Below are positions 1 to 12,659 of a stretch of DNA of 64,000 bases, piece after piece (the first letter of the stretch is position 1; every line of letters starts with the position of its first letter). The position numbers were made by a program, and so were the translations under genes. The stretch lies in assembly GCA_037126765.1 (NCBI GenBank), contig JBBCBC010000016.1, forward strand, positions 1-64,000, read 5' to 3'. The notes beneath the pieces are model-generated. The model was not told where the DNA came from, ran no database searches, and saw only the letters and a program-made list of their open reading frames with translations. The stretch is from Stenogyne calaminthoides. Taxonomy: Eukaryota > Streptophyta > Magnoliopsida > Lamiales > Lamiaceae.

Positions 1-2309
1 TATGATTTCATCACAAAGAACGATCTAGAAAGAATAGTGAGCATATTAAGACGAATTCAATAAATTGATAACAGTCTTCTGGAGGACTTCTAACATTTCT
101 TTCACATGTTGACCAGCCACATGAAAATGGGGACATTCCAATAGAAGGAATACCCTCTGTAGGAAGAGATAAATATAAGTCAATGGGATGTACATGATAC
201 AAAAAAGTGAAAAAACATAAAGGAATTTAAATAAATTTGTCTAGATAAGCATGAACTAGTATCTACATGAAGTGGGAATTATCAGGTACCACCGCACCAG
301 ACATGAAAAACTGTGACTTCATGATAACACGATAGTTCAGGCAAAAACTGCTACGTAATGTAACCAAATTGCTGATAACATTTCCAACAAAACATGTAAA
401 AATCAAGTACACGCACTCATACATACAGCTACTATCTAACCAATTCAAAGCTAAAATATCACAAAATTCTAATATATTGCTTATTTTTCATAATTTTTAA
501 ATTTTGAGTAGCCTACCCCATGTACTTGGGTTTAAAGGCTCGGTTTGTTTGTCTTTTGAGCAGCTTTTGAGATGATACAATGGAAGGATAAAAAACTTAT
601 GACATAAATTGGATACATAGATCAGTTCATACCTCTTGCAAGTGCTCTGACAATTTGAAGATTAAGGGTTGTGACCTGAAATAATTGAACATAAGGGATT
701 ACAACATTGAAGGAATACTGGCATATGATGATACAATACTAAAAGGCATCTCCACCCCCAACCACCCCCAACACCCAAAGACCAAATTGAAGCAAATTTG
801 GCGTAAAGTGATCTTGAAAAAGTAGGATACGATATTATTTTAACATGTATGTCAATTCACCAGCATATTACTCTGATGCGGTGATGGATTTTCTTTACTA
901 GAATCAGAATTTAAAAAAAAAAAAAAACTAGAAACAGCAGTCGAATACATAAAGTCTTACAGATATTCGTGTAGCTACAAAACCGACCTTGACTAGGGGT
1001 CTGCTTAATCCCCCCTTATGAACCCCTGACTTGCTTGCTTGAAAGTGGCCAAAAGAACCTGAAGACAGTGATGATGAGCTAGTGTACCAGAAGTTCTGTG
1101 AGAATTTACAGCAATCCCCTATTATATTGCTAGAACTCTTTTATTTGATATAGTTTCTTCGAGTGCAACATATGAAATATAAATGAACATTAGCAAGAGA
1201 TTTATGGTTGGCACAGGTCATTAACTTTGACTAAAAAAGAATCTCAAGAATGTAATAAAACACTAAAATGGTGCATGAGAAAATTTTAACTCATCTTGTT
1301 GGCTCAAAAACTTTTAAAGATTATAAAATAAAATACTACTCAAGCAACCAGTTCAATGCTAATTGTACAAATTCATGCTATTAGACGTCGTATGAGTCTA
1401 AGCATTCTAATGTATTTCAACATCACTTGCTTTTCAAACAAGGTGACACGTCCTCTTCCCACATTAACCATTGGAAGTAGATAAAACAAGTCACAAACAA
1501 AATGACAGCTTAAAAAAGTAGTATAACTTGCCAAGCTAAAAAATGTAAACCTGCGCCATGAACAACTACAAACTTCTTGGGGTCCGTTGCCAACTGATCG
1601 TCAAAGTCATCAACAACATTTGGAATTTCCGAGGACCCAGGCTTACTACTCCAATCCATTCCATGAGACGGCCCCAAATTCATTCCTTCCCTTAGTTGTG
1701 ATGAAACTATAGTAAGGTTGTCTTCATTTATCGTCTCCAACTCATTTTTACAGGTAATTGCAGAACCCCCTGCATTCCAAACAGACAAAATAGCATAAAT
1801 CTAGGTAAGCATATCTACTTAAAACTTCTGAAATCACACGCACAGGGGCAACTAAATATGCATTTCACACTTAATGAATTACCTAACACCATATGGTTTA
1901 AATCTGAAGGATGACTGATGAAACAGTACTTATAAGACTCTTTTGCTCAGATAATACTGCTTAATAGTTCCCTGGATACTCAAAGCATGAAATCAAAGTA
2001 CTTTTAGAACGCCAACAAGTGAATTTAGTGTTCTAATATCATTAAACAAATAATCTCAACTGAGTAATTAATGCGAGCGCTAACAGATCATTAAATTTGG
2101 GAAGCACTAGCTACTAACTAAGGCTAAAACAGATTAAACATTTCCGATAACTTAACGAATCGAATAATAATTAAACTAAATCCAAATCACTTGATTCGAC
2201 TCCTAAATCATACACAGTGCTCACCGAGCTTGACGATGCAGTGGAGTGGAGTGGTGAGTTCGACGGCGGCACCGGAGTTTGTGGTGGTGGATTGGTGGTG
2301 CTGATCCAT
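1..2309 (-). CDS. IPK: Isopentenyl phosphate kinase (IPK), partial (3' end outside window)
   Basis: Phosphorylates isopentenyl phosphate to isopentenyl diphosphate in the cytosol, salvaging isoprenoid precursors; amino-acid-kinase fold. Five exons can be joined in frame: 2309-2225 (ATG at 2309), 1769-1551, 1058-961, 675-633 and 156 to about 95, each with GT donor and AG acceptor. The joined protein shows the N-terminal strand and glycine loop IVKLGGSAITCK, then GMDWSSKPGSSEI, KFVVVHGAG-SFGHFQASKSG (the His of this segment is the catalytic His in archaeal IPKs), GFVATRIS and EGIPSIGMSPFSCGWSTCERN, all hallmarks of plant IPK. The C-terminal half lies beyond position 1. The last donor (near 95, gttaga) is weak, so the end of exon 5 is tentative. 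The upstream 5' leader near 2310-2345 is short. Family assignment is firm; exact exon 5 end is not. Confidence 0.88.
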
Positions 2310-4310
2310 TATCCTTCGACGCAGTCGTCAGCTGCAGCGTTTCCACTACGGCAAAAAAAAAAAATCTGCAGCAAAACATAATTATTTTGTTATTTTACTA
2401 TTAATTCAGAATATTCCTGCAAAACTAAAGTCGAAAGGAAATTGGTTTTTAAAATGTAGGGGAGTTGGTATGCTGTGAAACTTGTTCATCGAAAATTGAT
2501 TTTTTTTTACAGACACACTCTTTAGTAATATAAGTTACACTTTTTAGTAATATAAGTCACACCATTTAGTTATCACTACGAAACTCTTTGTTATAATATA
2601 AGTCACACCCTTCATTTTTTATGAGTATCTTTTTTTATAAAGTAAACGTCACACCCTTTTCACAGAAAAAAAAAAGTCACACACTTTAATAATATAAAAC
2701 ACACTTCTTAACCAGTTTCACCGTGAAACTTGTTCACACTATACTTTGCACTTAAATAAACAATTAAAATAAAATATTTATTCTAAAATTAAATACAATT
2801 TTAAATTTCATAGGTAATTATAATGCACTTTAATCAGCTATTCAGAAATTGTAAAATACAATTCAATTGAAATTTCACTGTTGCAGCACCTCATTTGGAA
2901 TTGAATCATCTTTATTTCCTATGTATTAGTAATTTTCATAAATTTAAGTTGATCCAAACATTTATTATATCAGATATACCACTTATAAGATTGGATAATA
3001 GATGAGTGAAAAATTACTCTTATGCAAGTGACTTATTATATTTTTCTCACATTTGCATTGATTAATCGTTCAGAATTTACATTACTTAAATGTTAAATGA
3101 ACTTTTTCATATTGTAGAGAATATTTTGATAATCTATTCTAATTATAAAGTTCTTTTGAAAATTTGGAAAAATATAAGAAAGGAGTTTCAAGTAATTTAC
3201 TCAATACTTTTCATATGGAAGAAAAAATGTTCATTAGAATTGAAACAAAACAAACAATTAATATTCATAGAATTTACCTCATCCAGCTTTATTCTCCATA
3301 CATCCGAATTTACCTCATCCACCTCAAGACGAAAACAAACGTGCCCTTAAGGTGTCGGAAAGCCAAACAATGAATATAAGCATTTGGGTATGCCTTTTTG
3401 CACTCATTAATTGATTTCTTCAACTCGCATCATAGTAATATGGCATTCCTGCTATTAACAAATTCGGAGAAAGAGACCTTTGGTTATTCAATGGTCAAGG
3501 ACAATTTGTTGGGACAAAGGAAATATTAAAATAAAATGTAATTATTCAAGTGTCCTTTGTTTTGTTACAGACATTAGACACAGACCAAAGTTTTAAAATG
3601 GAAATTTAGGATTCCAAGATTTTGCTGTTTGAATGATCAGTTTTAATCGCTCTTTTTATGTTTGATGAATACCTTGTTTTGAAAGAGCATAATAATTATC
3701 TTAAAATAATATAAAAAAATCCCTTCAATCATGAAACGTTTAAATTATAAGATCTTATATTAAGCATTTTAAAACAGAGTAGGTCTAATGTACAAATTTG
3801 TATAGAAATACAAATCAATCAATTTAGGAAGGGTCAGCGGGTTAAGTGGTAAAAAGGGGGTTAAAGCTGGTTAAGGATGGATTTGGTAAAGTGAAATTGA
3901 GTCTCAATTGGGATTTATATGTATACAAATTTGTATCCTACACTTTGTCATTAAAACATGTTGCATAAGCTCATTGGGGAACAACTTGGAAAATAAAAAA
4001 TTCTAATGCTTATAAACTCTTTTCACATATTATTTTGTGCATCTATGTCGATGGCTTACTTTTTATTTCCAGTTGTTTCAACTATATATATCTTCTTCAA
4101 ATGATTTCTAGCATCTTAATATGTGGTATGTAATGTAGGTATGGATAACTTGCAGCTTAAGCAATATATCTCCCACATCAATTCCATATCATATAAAAAA
4201 TAATTTCCTGTCCATGCCTTGATAACAAACTACCATTAGTCCCCTCAAGAAATATCAAAATAAAAACATCAAAATTCAAAATAAATTCAACCAATCGTTC
4301 GTATCACCAA
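2310..4310. other. Gene-free interval upstream of IPK
   Basis: About 2 kb of AT-rich DNA between the IPK start and the F-box gene. It holds one copy of the GTGTGACTTATATT repeat family (2455-2735, listed separately). The remaining short open frames have no recognisable domain or codon pattern and I treat them as chance. The IPK promoter must lie in the first few hundred bases, but I see no convincing TATA box. Confidence 0.6.
2455..2735 (+). repeat. Dispersed repeat with iterated GTGTGACTTATATT motif, copy 1
   Basis: Starts GTTGGTATGCTGTGAAACTTG and ends at a CCGTGAAACTTGTTCACAC box. In between, 'aatataagtcacaccctt'-like units recur five or more times after a T-tract and 'acagacacactc'. The same order of elements occurs at 56938-57175 (same strand) and 41571-41800 (opposite strand). 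No coding capacity; probably a MITE-like non-autonomous element, but I could not define terminal inverted repeats. Confidence 0.6.
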
Positions 4311-5365
4311 TTAGCAATCTGGAGGAACCAAACCATCAGCGCACATAATTGCTTCACTAAACGGCATCCCATATTCGTATTTTATCAATCGAATGTTATC
4401 AACAATTATGACGAGATCACCATTGGGAAAAAAATCCCAAAGGAGAAAATATTCCAAAGTAGTAGGATCCCTCAATGTTGGCATGTTTGGTCCAACAATC
4501 TTCCTTCATTATCCAAAGCTCAACCATACACAACCTGTTCTTCGAGGTGTTCTGGAAGGTGGCAAACAAGCTGCATCCATCTAAGAATGATCCAAGTCTA
4601 AAATCAAACTGTGTGGGTGGCGAAATCTCCATGTGTTTGTTCTTGCCCAGATGATACGCGAGAATTTTGTAGCCACAACTCCTATCACTACCAAATCTAA
4701 CTGGCCAGTACACAACTCCTTGCACAAATGTACCTTTCCCCTGAAGAACATTCATACGATATATGCATACCAATCGGAGCAATGATCTGGGTGGAGCAAA
4801 TTCGGTTCATGATTTTGGAGCTTGGAGTAAACTTATAAACCAAGATTTCGTAACGTGGCCCCTCAAAGAAAAATCCCATAACAATAACGTATTCTCCACC
4901 ACTTAAATTACCAAACCAACTAAAATGAAGGGCGCGGTCTTTAGGTGGGGGCGGTAAAAGTTGTACGACAAGACACTTTTCAGTGGATGGATTAAATACG
5001 CAAGTTATAAATCCCGAACCTCCGTCGGACAAAAATGTAAGACCATCTACAGAGCCGAGGATTCTGGTGAACCGGGAAAATGGTGGTGGGTAAGAAATCA
5101 GTTGCTTGGTCTCTTTGTAATAATGATTATACTCTAGAATGCCGGGACTCAAAAGTTTCCATATGAGAACTCGGATGCTGCTTCTATTAGCTTTGGAAAG
5201 ATGAAGCCTAACAAAGTAGGGACTCATAATTAGTTTGAGCCAATCTTTGCAAACAGTTTTTAAACTTTGCAATTTTTTTGTGGGAAGACACGACAGAATT
5301 TCTTCAACAACAATTTGTTCTTCAGCAAGAGAGGCTGCAGTTACTTCTTCTTCAGCCATTTTCAT
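4311..5365 (-). pseudogene. F-box protein gene with two frame breaks
   Basis: F-box proteins are the substrate-binding subunit of SCF ubiquitin ligases. From the ATG at 5365 (a second ATG lies at 5359) the frame encodes an F-box, VVEEILSCLPTKKLQSLKTV followed by CKDWLKLIMSPYFVRLHL, then an F-box-associated region typical of plant CPR1-like proteins. Near 4800 the frame must shift by one base to continue with APPRSLLRLV...GTFVQGVVYW. A second one-base shift is needed at a run of seven A on the + strand (4428-4434) to continue with PNGDLVIIVDNIRLIKYEYG and reach a natural stop at 4313-4311. Repaired length would be about 350 residues, normal for the family. No intron signals explain the breaks. 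Either a recent pseudogene or two sequence errors; the homopolymer position favours error for at least one. Confidence 0.75.
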
Positions 5366-5431
5366 TGTTCCTTCTTCAGGAATATTTGGGAAAACAAAAA
5401 ACAATTAATCATGTTAACTTAATTATTTATA

Positions 5432-5669
5432 GGCAAAAACACGTATGAGATGGTATTAATAATGAGACGGGATAGAAACTAACATAAACCAACACCCACC
5501 CCTGAAACTAGAACAAACCAACACTTACCCCTCCCAAAATGTCAAAGCGTCATATGCCCAAATTATGTTCCGTCTCACCGTAAAACCGTCATGTCTCTTA
5601 TTAAATTATGTTCCGTCTCGCCGGTTATTAAATTATGCTCCGTCTGACCGTGAAACCGTCTCATGCCTC
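5432..5669. mobile_element. Mutator-like MITE with perfect 9-bp target duplication
   Basis: The element begins GGCAAAAACACGTATGAGAT and ends AAACCGTCTCATGCCTC, imperfect inverted ends built around TATGAGACGG. It is flanked by the 9-bp direct repeat TTATTTATA at 5423-5431 and 5670-5678, the duplication size of Mutator-like elements. 238 bp, non-coding. Its ends resemble those of the 5.8-kb element at 19299-25077 and the short element at 62059-62203. Confidence 0.8.
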
Positions 5670-6234
5670 TTATTTATAATAAGGACAAATCTCTAATCCT
5701 TAATATGTTTGTTTCGGGATTTAGGTGTGCGGGGGAAGTCATGACTTAGAAATCCTATGGATTTGAAAATCCTGATGAATAGTAAAAGTATGTGTTTATT
5801 TTGAGATTTTTGTAGGGTAAGATTTTTGCTATATGTTAAATCAATATGTAATAGTGATTGATATTGTATTACTTATATTGTATTTGGTGAAAGAAAAATA
5901 GGAGAGAGAATAAATGGGTGAAAGAAAAGTAATGATATATGATTGTATTGAATTTTGTAAAAATAAATTTTTTTCTTCCGGAAAATCTATGTAGACTCAA
6001 CTTCTCATTGACATGGTTTAGGGTATGTTTGAACTCTCTACAAAGTAGGTGAGAAGTGTTTTTTTTTTCAAGTTCCAAAACTCAACTTATTCAAATTTTA
6101 AGTGTTTTTTACTATTCACTAGTGTTCTAAAACATGCCCTTAATGGTATATCAGCTTGTCATAGAGATTTCAATATGTCGTTTCATAAGATATTGACAAA
6201 TTACTGAACCTAACTCTTTTTTCAAAATATATTA

Positions 6235-6500
6235 CTCCCTCTGTTCCAAACTTGTTTTCATGTATTCCGTTTTTTGCGTCCCATACTTGTTTTCCTATTT
6301 CCTTAAATGAAAATTTATACTTTATCACTTTATCACATAAAATATTAATAAATAACTATTTTTAGCCCCAAATACCCATCACTTTATCACTTTATCACAT
6401 AAAATATTAATAAATAACTATTTCTACCCAACACTTTATCACTTTATTCTTAAAACCCGAGCACACAGTAAACAGGAAAATAATTATGGGACGGAGGGAG
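6235..6500. mobile_element. Stowaway-type MITE (266 bp)
   Basis: Bounded by CTCCCTCTGTTCC and GGGACGGAGGGAG as inverted ends, each flanked by TA (6233-6234, 6501-6502), the Tc1/mariner target duplication. Interior repeats 'ataaagtgataaagt'-like units shared with other copies in this window. Non-coding. Confidence 0.85.
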
Positions 6501-6536
6501 TACATATATTATAGACCCAACAAACAGAAAATCGTA

Positions 6537-6721
6537 CCTCCGTCCCACATCAGTTTTCACTTTTCACAGTTAACTTTTACACCCGTTTTTGCGAACGAGT
6601 TTTGTATTAATAATTAAAATGATAAATAGACGGTGACGCTTCCTTAAGAAAAAGTCACTTTGTCGCATCGCAAAAATAGATATAAAAGTCAACTGTAAAA
6701 ACTTATTTAGGACGAAGGGAG
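6537..6721. mobile_element. Stowaway-type MITE (185 bp)
   Basis: Inverted ends CCTCCGTCCCACATCAG and rc CTCCCTTCGTCC, flanked by TA (6535-6536, 6722-6723). Different interior from the 6235-6500 copy: subterminal ACAGTTAACTTTTA pairs with its inverted partner near 6688-6700. Confidence 0.75.
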
Positions 6722-9700
6722 TATTACATATTTCAAAATATAAGTTTTGTGCTTGTGGATAAATAAGTTTTGTGTTGGTATTTTGATTAAATCTAGGTTC
6801 CTAATAATTAAAGTGGGCAAAGTCGAAAGCTTCTCTATTCTGGTATTTTCAATTAATTGGATGAAAGTGGGTAACTCCGAAAACCCTAATTCAGTTAGTA
6901 AATAATTATATACACAAAGATAGCAAAACATAATTCAGATACCAGTTAGAGGTTAAAAACGAAAATATATTGGATAAATAATTTGATACCTGTGAAATTG
7001 ATTTTGTGGTGAGACTAGCACCGGAGATTTGAAAAGCGCTGCACAAACTCTGTCGCTCTGGATGTTTTCAACAAGTAATAAAGTGATGGGTAGTTGAGGA
7101 TAAAAAGAGTTGTTTATTAATATTTTATATGATAAAGTGATAAAATAATTTTATCATAAATTATGAGACAAAAATAATGACAATTTTACCATAAACTATG
7201 AGACGGAGGGAGTAATATTTAATAATAAAAAATCTCATATTAAGAAAGATTCTCCACATATTATTTAGTAAAAAAAAATCCTATAATCATGAAATTTAAT
7301 TAAATTGTATCCATATCTTAATAATTGTTGTATATTTAACCTCACAAATTTTGCGGGATTGATTTTTTTTTTTTCAATAATATTTTTGATTAAATATTTA
7401 ATTAATATAATTAATTCAATGTGAACATATCTTTATTTTTTAATATTGTATGTGTATAATATACCCCCTTCATCCCGAGCAAATTAAGCTTTAAATTTTA
7501 TCATTTCAAAAGTTTCAAAGAACGCTTTCTTATGTTTCCTTTTTTTTATATATGTACCATGTTGATTTTTAAGAAATCGCCGACTTTAGCTAGTTAGTTA
7601 ATATTTTCGAGATGGATCTACGTAATACTGATTGTTGTTTACATCCATACACGGACATGAACATTTTGGTTATAGAATACAAATGTATATGTCCGAATTT
7701 GTATGAAATTCAAGTGTAACCAGATGTTACCACTTATCATTTGACGTTCCAAAAGATCGCATGCAATGCTTTAAAAAAATCCAACCTTATTTTTTCGCCC
7801 CTTTTATTGATTCGATGAAGTTAACACTTTGGAACCTGATAAACTCCATCTAACCAAAGAGTTCCCAAATTACTAACCTCAAAATTCTCTGTAATTATAT
7901 ATGTATTAGTGACAGGATCATATCCCGTCACTATTGACTTTTAACTAGAGAAACAGTAATGAGAGACCATGACCGAAGATTTTCCATCACTTAAACACAT
8001 TAGTGATGGTATTTTAAATTTTAGTCATAGTTTTTATCCTCACTAAAAATAATATTTCTTGTAGTGTTGTTCTAATGCCTTTGGTCTTAAAGCAGAAAAT
8101 TGTAATGCAATCCAAAATTCTTTTTTTAAACGGAGGCCACCTTCAGCAAATTTATTAAAACCCAAAATAGATGGGAGTTTCGGATTGGGAAAGGGCTTCT
8201 CCCCATCCCAACCAATTTTCTGTACATCTCATTCTCCATTTAAATATACATTCATCTTTATTATACATTTATATTGTAGCACATATTATCCTGAATATGT
8301 GCCCGTAACCCTACAATATAGCATGGCTCATTTATGTTATGTATGTTGGATCTACACTTTGAACTTGCAATTCCGGTGGGCCAACTTTGCCTTCTGACCC
8401 TATTGTTGTTTATTGGGCCAAGCTTGTCGAGTTTACACTTTATAAGAACAAGAGTCTAGTCCAATATACTACATCCAAATTAGTACGGTCAAGCTCTTAA
8501 AAAAATTGTATTCACTTCTCTTACGTTTTATGTTGCATACTTTTCCAAAGCATAAGAATATATGTGTGTATATAAGTATATATACATATTGAAAAAGACC
8601 GACTATAATTTTAATAAAATAAAAGTTACACAGTGCTTAAATAAATACATGCCATTAAGTTAATATTTTCAGGATGCAACCCCTCGTGCCCTACACGTAA
8701 TCACATACTAAATTCAACTTACGCTTCCCGACTGTGATGGCGCACGCCTAAATTAATTTATGAGTTTCTGAATATTTATTACTATCAAAAGTCGGTTTCA
8801 CGTTTCAATCACCATTTTGATTTTGATTTTCCTAATGCATGTACATATTTATTGGATGTTTTTCAATTAATAATATTCATATACGGATATCGAGAAAAGT
8901 TTCTTTAGTAGTAATATGTTGTGATGAATATAATGCAGGAAAGTCGTCGAATCAGAAACATGCTTAAAATTGGGGAGGGGGATGAGGCTATTGTTTGGGA
9001 GTGAGTAAGATCAAATATAATCTTTTGAGATAATAGTATATTTATGTTAAAATTGGTAGAATAAATTTTCAATACTCGACGTGGATAAAATAAATTTTAA
9101 ATTTGTAAAAGTGCGTAAAAATGAAATTTTAAGATACAACTATCGTTCGACTTTATAACTTTACTTTATTCCATGTTTTTGTGTTATTAGTGGATCCAAA
9201 ATAGAAGTTTGGTTTTGGTTTTTCTTTTTAGTTTGAAAGTCTCCGTTGCTAAAATTGAACTTTTATTAAAGTTTGGGACCCACAAGAGGAGAGAAGGATG
9301 AATCTTGAACCATATTTTTAGAGTAAAAAACTCCAAACAAGTCTTCCAATTACAAACATCGTGCTCGCTAGTAGCCAAATGTCATCCCAAGTAGCCGTCG
9401 GAATTCTCATGATTATGCATTTCATTAAGCAAGTCATTGTAAGCTTTTTATGGAAATGTCAATGTTTAATTGCAAAATAAATCAAACTTTAAATGTTGTT
9501 GGGCGATCCTTTATTGAGCTGTATTAGCATGAGCCAAAGAATTTAATTTTAATAACTCGAACTTGAATCAGTTCATTTATGTTAAGTTCTTAACAGTTAC
9601 CATCCCATTAATTAACTAAATTGTTTTTTTACAAATTCCCTACAAACGATTCTTAATATTGCCGTACACAAGCAACTAGTATCTTCCCTCTTTGGCTTAT

Positions 9701-9957
9701 ATCACTCAATTTCAAGGAGACAAACTATTAACAATCAAATTTGAATTAAATATTCAACACTTTTATTTTATAATAAGCACTTAGTTGTACTTATTAAATT
9801 GGGAACAAGAAAACTTGGAGGGGAGAAGAGAAATCCAAATGGAAAGTTAAGATAAAAGCATGGCGACGACTTTTCATTCAAAGTTTCAGAAAACAGAATT
9901 AAAGTAATTGCCATTTCCATTTTCAGAAAATAGAATTTCTAAAAGCAGCAAAATCTA

Positions 9958-12659
9958 ATGGGCGAAAATAAATCACGAACGACGCAGCCGGAAAATTCAA
10001 TTGGAAGCCTGTTTACCGGTGCGAGCCCGGGCCCGATGACTCTGGTTTCAAGCTTGTTTGCCGAAAATGAGCCTGACAATGAGTACCGCACGTTTTCTCA
10101 GCTTCTTTCCGGCGGCGTGTCTCCTGTTTGGCAGAATTATGGTCAATCGGGTCCGGCAAGTAGTGGCGGCGGGAATGTGGAGTTTATATTTCAACAGAAT
10201 AGGCCGGCGGGGTTAGTGGTGTCGCAGCAGCAGCAGCAGCAGCAACAGGGAATGTTTACGATTCCGCCGGGATTGAGTCCTGCTAGCTTACTCGATTCGC
10301 CCGTTTTTCTCGCGTCTTCACAGGTATATTATCAAGGCTTTCTCTCTCGTTTTATGTGTGGAATTTGCCTTTGTAGGTTAATTGGTGTGGTTTTTGTGCA
10401 TATGGCTTTTATTGATGGAATTGAAAAAATGAATAGATATAAAACTTAAATTTGGTGGAAATTGAATCTCCTACTTTATTTGTTTGGAAAGCATAAAGCA
10501 GAAAGTCTTTTTGTCATCCTACTTTCTCTGGATATCGTTTCTTATATGCTACAAGCCTACAACTCTTCATATTTCATACTAATCCACCCCTGATGATGGT
10601 GGAGATTGTTTTGATTCGATGATTTCTCCTGGACCATCTCATAATTCTTTATATTAGTTAAAACTTTCTGGAATTACTGTGGAGTACCGTATACAATCCC
10701 CCAGAGAATTCTAAATTGAATTATGTATGGACTTGGTTAGGTGAATTGAGTTGGGTAAAGTGCAAAATATTGGTTCGATATGCAACATCTGTCTGGGTAG
10801 CTACAATTTTAGTACAAGCTTCTTCTTTTTTTACCTTTAGATGTCATTGATGCATTACGTGATATTCAAGTGCTTTCTTTTTGTCCTTGTTTCTCTGGAT
10901 GATTGATGATGTGCAATGGAACTTGTGTTTATATTGAGCATCCGTGGAGGGATTATAAAGATGGTTGATTCTGCAGGGAACCTGTCGAATGATCCTTTCC
11001 TTTTCATCTGAACCATGTAGAAATTTTATGTAGTTCACTAGTCCTTGTGTCATTTAGAGCTGAATATATCTCTGCAAGTTTAGTTTAGTGTTTTCTTAAG
11101 CCTTTCTTCCCAACATTCCTTAACTTGATCATGATTCTGTTACTTGAAATAGGGTCCATTAGGTATACCCCATCAGAATTTTCTTGCTCAGATGGCGGCT
11201 CAGGCGCAGATGCATATCCAGTCCGAATATCCATCTGTATCAGCGGCTCCTGTTGCACCTATTTTATCGCTGCAACCCCATCTTTCGACTGCTTCTTTGC
11301 AACAAAATGTGCCTCCTCCTAGGCCAAATCGTAACATCATTAAGGAGTCGTCTGAGGTTTCACACTCTGACCAGAAATTCCAACATCACACCTTAATTGT
11401 TGATAAACCTGCAAATGATGGTTACAACTGGAGGAAGTATGGGCAGAAGCAGGTGAAGGGAAGTGAGTACCCTCGAAGCTATTACAAATGTACTCAAACA
11501 AATTGTCCTGTCAAGAAGAAAGTTGAACGCTCTCTCGATGGTCATATAACGGAGATCATATATAAAGGCCAGCACAACCATCACCAACCCAGTAAGCGAC
11601 CTAAAGATAACCAAGATGGAAACATTAATCATAATTCTGAATTCGATCAAGAATCTAGCCAAATAACACCTGAACATGTATCTGGATCGAGTGACAGTGA
11701 AGAAGTGGGTGATGCTGACACTCGTGCAAATGAGGATGAACCCGAATCCAAAAGAAGGTAATACTACTATACTAGTTTGAATGCTGTAAATCGATCTTTG
11801 TGCATCTTCTAATCGAGCATTTCATGTTTAACTGACAGGAATGTTGAGGTTCGGACCTCAGATCAGGCATCATCGTCCCATCATACTGTTACAGAGGCTA
11901 GGATCATTGTTCAAACGACGAGTGAAATTGACCTCTTGGATGATGGCTATAGATGGCGAAAATATGGCCAGAAAGTTGTTAAAGGGAACCCTTACCCAAG
12001 GTGAAACATTTTTGCCCTCATTGCTGTTAATTTAAGGGAGTGTTGGTTCATTCATAATTCTTCAATTAGAATGGTGTTGGAAATCAATATAGGATAATTA
12101 TGGTGGTTAATGAGAATAAAAGATGATCAATTCGCTTTCATCATACTTCTCACGAGGGTTAATCATTTCTCCTCAATCATTTCACTATTCATCAACCAAC
12201 AATCTTTTTTTTAGGTCCTAATTTATTTCAAGATTAGAGCAATACACAATGTAACCATCATTTTCATTATAAATCACTATTCCATGATTCTCATAATTCC
12301 CACTGTAGAATTTGAAACCAAGCTCCCCCTAAGACTTCTCATTGTTTGACAATTTATCTGTTTATATTTGCCTTTGCAGAAGCTACTACAAATGCACTAA
12401 CCAAGGCTGCAGTGTCCGAAAACACGTGGAAAGGGCTGCAACTGATGTAAAAGCTGTCATAACAGCGTACGAGGGAAAGCACAACCATGACGTCCCTGCT
12501 GCTAGGACGAGCAGCCATAGTACTGCAAATGCTGCGCCACAGTTGAGACCACAAAATGCAGCATTTGGTCAACAAACTGGAAGTACCAGAATCGAATACG
12601 TGAATAACGAGCAGCAGTCTATGGCGCTTCCACGTTTCAAGGAAGAACAGATAACATAG
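9958..12659 (+). CDS. Group I WRKY transcription factor (WRKY3/WRKY4-like)
   Basis: Nuclear DNA-binding regulator that recognises W-boxes (TTGAC core), usually in defence and senescence programmes. Four exons join in frame: 9958-10323, 11153-11757, 11839-12000 and 12380-12659, giving 470 residues. Two WRKY domains are present. The N-terminal one has WRKYGQK starting at about residue 215, then CTQTNC and a HNH end; the C-terminal one has WRKYGQK at about residue 363, then CTNQGC and HNH. Both fit the C-X4-C...H-X-H zinc site that defines group I. As is usual for the family, an intron interrupts the C-terminal domain right after the NPYPR codons (12000/12380). N-terminal part is Ser/Pro/Gly-rich with an eight-Gln run; a 'SSLFAENEPDNEYRTFSQLLSG' -type region is typical of WRKY3/4. 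An acidic Ser-rich linker separates the domains. The ATG at 9958 is the first in the frame. Confidence 0.93.

Larger units (their letters stand above)
5670..9957. other. Gene-free interval rich in MITEs
   Basis: About 4.3 kb with no credible gene. It contains Stowaway-type elements (6235-6500, 6537-6721 and a 5'-truncated copy ending at 7212 with GAGACGGAGGGAG before TA). A short stretch at about 7905-8065 ends TTTCTTGTAGTG, the signature of one end of a CACTA-derived non-autonomous element. The last few hundred bases before 9958 must hold the WRKY promoter and leader; I see no certain core element there. Confidence 0.55.

Noticed and set aside
11393..11677. 94-codon frame on the - strand
   Set aside because: Antisense shadow of the first WRKY domain.
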